Shown one piece after another: positions 62,455 to 64,000 of a stretch of DNA of 64,000 nt; position 1 is the stretch's first letter; each line of letters opens with the position of its first letter. The translations under genes and the position numbers were made by a program. Under the pieces are notes generated by a model. It ran no database searches. It worked only from the letters and a program-made list of their open reading frames with translations, and had not been told where the DNA came from. The DNA lies in assembly GCF_003228315.1 (NCBI RefSeq), contig NZ_CP029693.1:4453501-4517500 (forward strand). Direction: 5' to 3'. The stretch comes from Pseudomonas putida (GTDB taxonomy: Bacteria > Pseudomonadota > Gammaproteobacteria > Pseudomonadales > Pseudomonadaceae).

Positions 62455-63684
62455 TTAAACGCGCTCGGCCAATATCAGGAAATTGCGCGGCGTGAGCGGG
62501 GTTTCACAGAAGGTGCCGAGGCGAACGCTGTAACTCTGTTCGTGCAGGAAAAGGGCTCGATCGAGCACCAGCCAAAGCTCCAGCGGGCGTCGGAAAAGTC
62601 CGCGCAGAAGTTCCAGATTGCGTACCTGCGCCAGGCGCTGCCAGCCCTTGGCTTCCCATGTCGACCAGTCTTGCGTGTCGATTGTGGATAACTCTTTTAG
62701 TTGGGCCAAATGATGGCAGTAATCGGCGAAGGGTTTATCCAGCCAATGACTCGGCAGGGAAGGGGTGGGCAGGTATTCGTCGATGCCGCGCAGCTGTCGC
62801 TGCAGCAGGTCGAACGCCAAGCGTCGGGCCATCGACGTGTCACGCTGGCGTCGGACCCGGGCACCGGCGGTCACGGTTTCGCTCATTGGCAACGCCAGAT
62901 CGTCGAGTGACAGCTGTAGGGCGGAGCCGTTTGCTGCGGAAGAAATCGGCGAGTACAGGGTCTGGCTGATGCGGTTGTAGCAGCAAGGGGCGATGGCGAG
63001 TTGTTTGCATCCGGCTGAGCTGGCCAGCTGGATCAGGCGCACGTGCAGATCGCCGCAGGCGTGGAGCGCAATGGGCGTGTGTTGAGCGCTCAGCAATGAG
63101 GCCGCACCGGCAGCGAGTACGTCCTGCTCGACGTGCAGAGTGTGCAGTTGGTGGCGCTCACTGAGGGCTTGGCCGCTGGCAACCAGCGCCGGGTCGTATT
63201 CGAGGCAGGTCAATTGCTGACCGGGTTGCAACAAGCGTCGCCCCAAATGGCCCTTTCCCGAGCACCAGTCCAGCCAATGCGTGGGTGTATCGGCAAACTG
63301 CAGCCGGCTGGCGAAGGCTTCGATCTGTTGCCATTTGCGTCCCGGCACATCGACGTTCAATCGATGACCCGCCGCTTCCAATGTGTGGGCGGGTAATTCA
63401 TCCACGGCACTCAGCGCCAGTGATGTCGCCGCCAGCGAAGCAAAAGGCTGCGGTGCATCCATCAGGGCAGGTTGGTTGTGTGCGTTTTCCGCCTCTTCCA
63501 GGGACCGCCCGCGTAGCCAGGCGGCCAGTTCAGGGTAGGACGTTTCCCAAGGCAGTTGCAGGTGAGTGAAGGGGCGTGGTTTCCACAGCGCCTGATGCTG
63601 CGTCAGAAAGGCATCCAGCGCGGTGAAGCGGGCGAGCAGGTTCTCGCCCGTCAGCACGCCGGCATCAACGCCCTTGGCAGGCAT
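62455..63684 (-). CDS. SAM-dependent methyltransferase (Methyltransf_32-like)
   Basis: 409 residues from ATG 63684, which would overlap the permease gene stop by 20 bases; GTG 63657 is an alternative. SAM-binding motif I is HWLDWCSGKGHLGRRLLQPG (about 152-171), with LEYDPALVASGQALSERHQL and LHACGDLHVRLIQLASSAGC after it, a pattern seen in the Methyltransf_32/CPF-type family. Substrate unknown. Overlap with the ABC permease suggests shared transcription. Confidence 0.8.
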   Translation of the reverse strand: MPAKGVDAGVLTGENLLARFTALDAFLTQHQALWKPRPFTHLQLPWETSYPELAAWLRGRSLEEAENAHNQPALMDAPQPFASLAATSLALSAVDELPAHTLEAAGHRLNVDVPGRKWQQIEAFASRLQFADTPTHWLDWCSGKGHLGRRLLQPGQQLTCLEYDPALVASGQALSERHQLHTLHVEQDVLAAGAASLLSAQHTPIALHACGDLHVRLIQLASSAGCKQLAIAPCCYNRISQTLYSPISSAANGSALQLSLDDLALPMSETVTAGARVRRQRDTSMARRLAFDLLQRQLRGIDEYLPTPSLPSHWLDKPFADYCHHLAQLKELSTIDTQDWSTWEAKGWQRLAQVRNLELLRGLFRRPLELWLVLDRALFLHEQSYSVRLGTFCETPLTPRNFLILAERV

Positions 63685-64000
63685 CGACGCGCAGCCAGCG
63701 CTCCAGCAGCTTGAAGCCGCGCACCAGCACATAAGCCATCAGCAGGTAGAACACCCCGGCGGCAAAGAAGATCTCCACCGGCAGGTAGGTCCGGGCAATG
63801 ATGGTGCGGGCCATGCCGGTCAATTCCAGCAAGGTCACGGTGCTGGCCAGGGCGCTGGCCTTGAGCATCAGGATCACTTCGTTGCTGTAGGCCGGCAGGC
63901 CGATGCGCGCGGCCCGGGGCAAGATGATGTAGAACAGCGCCTTGGGTTTGGACATGCCCAGGGCGCGGGCCGCTTCGATCTCACCGGGTGGAATCGCCTG
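63665..64000 (-). CDS. Amino acid ABC transporter permease, partial
   Basis: C-terminal part only; the start lies beyond the right edge. It carries the EAA loop GEIEAARALGMSKPKALFYI and then PRAARIGLPAYSNEVILMLK and LELTGMARTIIARTYLP. Last segment LVRGFKLLERWLRVDACQG. HisM/ArtM family permease, as in the conserved PA5154-like amino-acid operon I recall. Its stop overlaps the methyltransferase start. Confidence 0.9.
   Translation of the reverse strand, partial: QAIPPGEIEAARALGMSKPKALFYIILPRAARIGLPAYSNEVILMLKASALASTVTLLELTGMARTIIARTYLPVEIFFAAGVFYLLMAYVLVRGFKLLERWLRVDACQGR

Overview
The window looks like a Pseudomonas chromosome of the fluorescens/putida type. This rests on recalled gene order, not a database search. 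The runs tex-ompR-envZ-rimBK-hslR-hslO-pckA, fdhF/fdhD-lysR-lysM-yrfG-nudE-cysQ and dctD/dctB-rmlC, then tRNA-Thr, a methyltransferase and an amino-acid ABC permease, follow the order I remember from P. aeruginosa PAO1 (about PA5202 down to PA5154). Extra blocks are inserted between these runs. The core is GC-rich and carries at least six REP-type palindromes typical of fluorescens-group genomes.

Layout. 1-10.2 kb is housekeeping and stress response: a thioesterase, Tex, OmpR/EnvZ, RimB/RimK, Hsp15, Hsp33 and PEP carboxykinase. 10.2-12.6 kb holds a DMT exporter, a DUF1493-like protein and a toxin-antitoxin locus whose toxin has an in-frame stop. 13-23.9 kb carries a RecQ-type helicase, small thioesterases, a glycine-zipper protein, an FdhF/FdhD molybdoenzyme pair with a LysR regulator, a Kbp-like LysM protein, a nucleotidase, NudE and CysQ. 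23.9-27.7 kb is DctB/DctD and RmlC. 27.9-37.5 kb holds a kinase-M23-aminotransferase fusion, the agmatine-to-putrescine pair AguB/AguA, a TonB-dependent siderophore receptor with a Fur-box-like site, and an OprE/OprD porin. 37.6-40.3 kb has an intact toxin-antitoxin pair behind a repeat-rich control region, a tautomerase, a DsbA-family protein and an SDR lacking the usual tyrosine. 40.4-47.1 kb is a catabolic locus: an Lrp regulator, a second three-domain fusion and a complete polar amino acid ABC importer.

47.17-61.97 kb is a genomic island. It is bracketed by an imperfect direct repeat of about 41 bp that overlaps the end of tRNA-Thr(TGT) and its terminator. It carries an Abi_2 protein, a tyrosine integrase lacking the usual N-terminal domain, an AlpA-like regulator, a TOPRIM primase-like protein, a RepA-type helicase, a TubC_N-like protein, an IS3 remnant and a probable small terminase subunit. 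Cargo includes a two-gene exported/membrane pair of unknown function, an SDH_sah (ClpP-fold) protein with a small partner, and a RloA/RloB pair resembling AbiL phage defence. The content is that of a satellite-like integrative element serving as a defence island. No REP element was seen in it.

The most interesting points are the two kinase/M23/aminotransferase fusions (one with an intact M23 zinc motif and its own importer, one with a decayed motif), the unknown exported pair at 53.7-55.7 kb, and the satellite-like island. All function calls come from reading motifs and remembered family resemblance; no search was run.
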